From an uncultured Clostridia bacterium (GTDB taxonomy: Bacteria; Bacillota; Clostridia; TANB77; CAG-508): a DNA stretch of 64,000 bases. Numbering within the stretch: position 1 is the first letter of the stretch; each line of letters starts with the position of its first letter. Below, one piece after another: positions 61,664-64,000 of the stretch. The notes beneath the pieces are model-generated. The model searched no databases. It was not told the origin of the DNA and was given only the letters and a program-made list of their open reading frames with translations. The position numbers and the translations under genes are program-made. The stretch spans positions 1 through 64,000 of the forward strand of contig CAKPJC010000008.1 of NCBI GenBank assembly GCA_934162535.1, written 5' to 3'.

Positions 61664-62053
61664 ATGGCAAAAATGACAAAGGAACAAATATTTAACATAA
61701 ATCATTTGTGTAGGAATGGATGGAGGTTTGGACTTCAATATTATGTGTATCATAAGGAAAAATGCTTGGTAAAAAGTATAAATTTAGATGAGGCAAATTA
61801 TTTAGAGTTTTCACTGAAATATAATTCAGAAAATCAAATACAATTACATATTAGTAAATTTTATCAAGAAAAAGGGCAATCTTATGCAATTTCTCACGGT
61901 CTAGGGAAAGATAGAGTATTAGATGAAACAAAATTTAAAAGAAAAAATATAAATGCTTTAATAAACTTTACTAAAACTTTAACTGATGAAAAACTTATGA
62001 TAATAAATGACAATACCTTAAGTAATGATGTACTTTTAAAACATTATGACTAA
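61664..62053 (+). CDS. Hypothetical protein of the putative mobile element (129 aa)
   Basis: No family is recognised. The product starts MAKMTKEQIFNINHLCRNGW and has an alpha/beta composition with no membrane span or signal peptide. ATG 61664 is preceded by AAAGGAGTGA; a GTG three codons earlier lies inside that site. The stop is 22 bases before the next start, so this gene and the DUF3846 gene probably share a transcript. Confidence 0.6.
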   Translation: MAKMTKEQIFNINHLCRNGWRFGLQYYVYHKEKCLVKSINLDEANYLEFSLKYNSENQIQLHISKFYQEKGQSYAISHGLGKDRVLDETKFKRKNINALINFTKTLTDEKLMIINDNTLSNDVLLKHYD

Positions 62054-62075
62054 AAATCAAGAAAGGAGGCTTTTT

Positions 62076-62408
62076 ATGAATAATATAAAAATTCTAGTAG
62101 TTGAACCTAAAAAAGAGCCATACATAAAGGAAATAAAAAATACTATTGGTGAAATTTATGGAATTGTATATTTTCCTTTTGAAATATTAGAAATTGAAAA
62201 AGATATAATTTTAATATCAAGTCTAGGTGGGAAAGATATTAAAGACAAGTTTTTTCCAGCCAATAGAATTTTTAAAGATAGTATTATATATAGCAGTTTT
62301 GTAATACTTGGAAAGAAAAATAGTGGATTTTCTTCTCTAACAAATGAACAAGTTAGAAAATATACAGATATGTTTTCATTAACAAAAGATTTAGAAATGC
62401 ACATTTAA
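62076..62408 (+). CDS. DUF3846-like protein
   Basis: The 110-residue protein begins NIKILVVEPKKEPYIKEIKN, the usual opening of DUF3846. Later it has FFPANRIFKD and the SSLTNEQVRKYTDMF C terminus, in the family order. DUF3846 proteins occur on phages and integrative conjugative elements of Clostridia and have no proven function. ATG 62076 follows AAAGGAGG; the frame is open 10 codons upstream, inside the previous gene. Supports the view that this right end belongs to an integrated element. Confidence 0.65.
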   Translation: MNNIKILVVEPKKEPYIKEIKNTIGEIYGIVYFPFEILEIEKDIILISSLGGKDIKDKFFPANRIFKDSIIYSSFVILGKKNSGFSSLTNEQVRKYTDMFSLTKDLEMHI

Positions 62409-62472
62409 GGTATATACTATATAGCTTTACTCTATTAAAAACGTTTAATAACGTTTCTGGAGTTAGTGAAAT

Positions 62473-62499
62473 AGTTCCTAGAATAAAAAACTAGGAACT
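62473..62499. terminator. Hairpin between convergent genes
   Basis: agttcctag (62473-62481) with ctaggaact (62491-62499). There is no clear T run on either side, so efficiency is uncertain. It lies in the gap 62409-62539 between convergent genes. Confidence 0.45.
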
Positions 62500-62539
62500 T
62501 AAAAAAATGATGATTATTGATGAACTAATTCTGTGTATT

Positions 62540-63946
62540 TTAGCAGGTTAATATTACTAGCTCTAGTTCTTCAATATTGCACGTATAATCTGAATAAGGA
62601 ATTTGGGAACTGGTTTCTAAAGTGTTAATAATTTCATTTATTATTTGTAAACGAATATAAGGATCATATTTTTTATTGCAGATTAATTGTATAAAAAAGA
62701 TATCATTAGTATTTTCTTTTAGTGATTTTTCTATTTGGTCTATAATATTATTAATTTTTCCTTGAAATTTATATAATCTAAGTTCTTTATTTCTTATTGT
62801 GTCATTAATCAAATATGTCATATAAGTTAAACCATCAAATAGACTCCCTGGTGCATAAAAAATTAGTTGTAATAAACTGAATATTTCATTTGTGTTTTTG
62901 GTAATTAGTTTACAATTATCATTTTTCAAACTTTGAGTATATATTTCTAAAAAACAAATGCTAGAATCAAGTTGTTTATTTTCAGTATTTTGATATTTCA
63001 TTTTTATATTTCTAGCAAAATCATTTTCTTTTTCACCAATAAGGATTATAAGTTGGCAAAGAAATTTACTAAATGGTTCAATATCAAAATCGATTATCGT
63101 TAAAGGATAATTTGAGATGTAATCTATATGTTTAACTATTTTTGAAAAGCGTATAGGATTATATAAATTATTATATTGTTTTATTATTTCTTTTGAAAGC
63201 TTTGTTTTTTGACTTTCCAAAAATTCTGTTATTATCTTATTTCCAAAATCATCTACACTTATAATTGAGCATGTCTTTAGGAAATGAAAAAAGTTTTCAT
63301 TTTTTAGTTCTTTTTCAAGGCTTTTCCAGTATGCATTTATTATCTCGTTATCACATCGCAAGTTATCGCTAACAAAATTTATGTTCATAAAATCTTCTTT
63401 TAACATTTTTAGTGCAGATATTTTGTCATCATATACAGTATGATTTTTATTATTTTCTTCGTCATCTTTTTGTACATTTTCTTTTAAAAAATTACTTATA
63501 TTTAATTCATTAAGATAAATACTATTAATATTACATTTTTTATAGGTAGCAACAGTACCAGATTCGGAAAACTCTTTTTCTTTTAATTCATATAATCCCA
63601 AAAAATAAAAAGTATCTTTATCTTTTATAAAAAGAAATGAAAATTTTTGATAGAGCCTCTTTATTTCATCAAATTCAAGAAAAAGTCCATTACATTTATA
63701 ATGTGTTATCCAAATATTTTTATTATTTTTAAATTCATTTTTGCATTTATTAGTAGTTTCTACAATGTTAATCCAAATACAATTTTTTATATTTGATAAG
63801 TTACTTATTGCATTTAATGGTACATCATTTTGACTATCTGATAACATATTAAATGTTTCATCTGATATAAATTGCTTAAAATATTCAAAACATTTCTTTT
63901 TGCTATTAAATTGCTGGTTTATTTTTAAAACATTATTCTTTAACAT
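62540..63946 (-). CDS. Hypothetical protein, 468 aa, of the accessory region
   Basis: No family is recognised. The sequence is Asn/Lys/Phe/Ile-rich and mostly helical. Residues about 1-140 (with IWITHYKCNGLFLEFDEIKR and SFLFIKDKDTFYFLGLYEL) may form a separate mixed alpha/beta domain. The remainder looks like an all-helical repeat or scaffold. There is no signal peptide and no obvious catalytic motif. AAAGGA precedes the ATG at 63946. T-ending codons are preferred, like DUF3800 and unlike the core genes, which suggests shared foreign origin. Confidence 0.6.
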   Translation of the reverse strand: MLKNNVLKINQQFNSKKKCFEYFKQFISDETFNMLSDSQNDVPLNAISNLSNIKNCIWINIVETTNKCKNEFKNNKNIWITHYKCNGLFLEFDEIKRLYQKFSFLFIKDKDTFYFLGLYELKEKEFSESGTVATYKKCNINSIYLNELNISNFLKENVQKDDEENNKNHTVYDDKISALKMLKEDFMNINFVSDNLRCDNEIINAYWKSLEKELKNENFFHFLKTCSIISVDDFGNKIITEFLESQKTKLSKEIIKQYNNLYNPIRFSKIVKHIDYISNYPLTIIDFDIEPFSKFLCQLIILIGEKENDFARNIKMKYQNTENKQLDSSICFLEIYTQSLKNDNCKLITKNTNEIFSLLQLIFYAPGSLFDGLTYMTYLINDTIRNKELRLYKFQGKINNIIDQIEKSLKENTNDIFFIQLICNKKYDPYIRLQIINEIINTLETSSQIPYSDYTCNIEELELVILTC

Positions 63947-64000
63947 TGTAATCCTTTCTTTGAAATGGTTTTTTAATTTTTGGAGATAATATTTTTATTA

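Overview
This is a low-GC, A-rich window with compact operons, AGGAGG-type ribosome binding sites, TTGACA/TATAAT-type promoters and intrinsic terminators. It fits a spore-forming member of the Clostridia (Bacillota). The spore evidence is a Ger(x)C / spore-permease pair and a Spo0E-like micro-gene. The exact taxon cannot be fixed from the sequence alone; heavy ATA/AGA/AAA codon use suggests an uncultured gut-type lineage.

Layout. 1-1,950: accessory start, with the end of a formylglycine-generating-enzyme-like surface domain protein and an Rpn-family nuclease. 2,038-8,963: SWIM/SNF2 helicase, TrmFO and a giant Glu-rich coiled-coil protein. 8,983-13,891: str operon (rpsL, rpsG, fusA, tuf) with structured RNA in the leader and in two intercistronic gaps. 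13,913-15,392: divergent coiled-coil protein with a Pro/Gln repeat. 15,457-22,090: plsX, acpP, rnc, an Elp3-like radical SAM protein, a PstS-like protein, a DUF3298-like protein and a YitT membrane protein. 22,113-24,559 (minus): germination receptor B and C subunits. 24,655-29,844: addB, pgeF and an S66 peptidase. 29,888-33,981: rpsB-tsf, then exoA and an AI-2E-family permease. 34,143-35,361: small genes. 35,473-43,106: rpoB-rpoC. 43,123-45,117 (minus): two tandemly duplicated membrane proteins and a compositionally foreign secreted protein. 45,190-49,110: gdpP, rplI, dnaB. 49,154-52,600: a foreign small gene, tilS, ftsH. 52,635-58,207: a large membrane-anchored protein, nrdG, rpsU and a YfmF/YfmH-like M16 peptidase pair.

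From 58,274 the window turns into an accessory region. It holds a 46-residue Spo0E-like gene with an upstream Spo0A-type box, a DUF3800 gene, a tRNA-like RNA with its own terminator, and duplicated att-like repeats built on the 3' end of a tRNA-Cys gene. Between those repeats is a candidate type I toxin-antitoxin locus: a 35-residue hydrophobic peptide with a convergent small RNA. A decayed tRNA-Gly follows, then genes typical of integrative elements (excisionase-like HTH, DUF3846) and an unknown 468-residue protein.

The most interesting parts are the layered integration scar at tRNA-Cys with its candidate toxin locus and pseudoknot-capable tRNA-like RNA, and the set of unexplained structured intergenic elements: a homologous pair after rpsL and rpsG, and a dispersed family after terminators at about 16.95, 31.79 and 55.44 kb.
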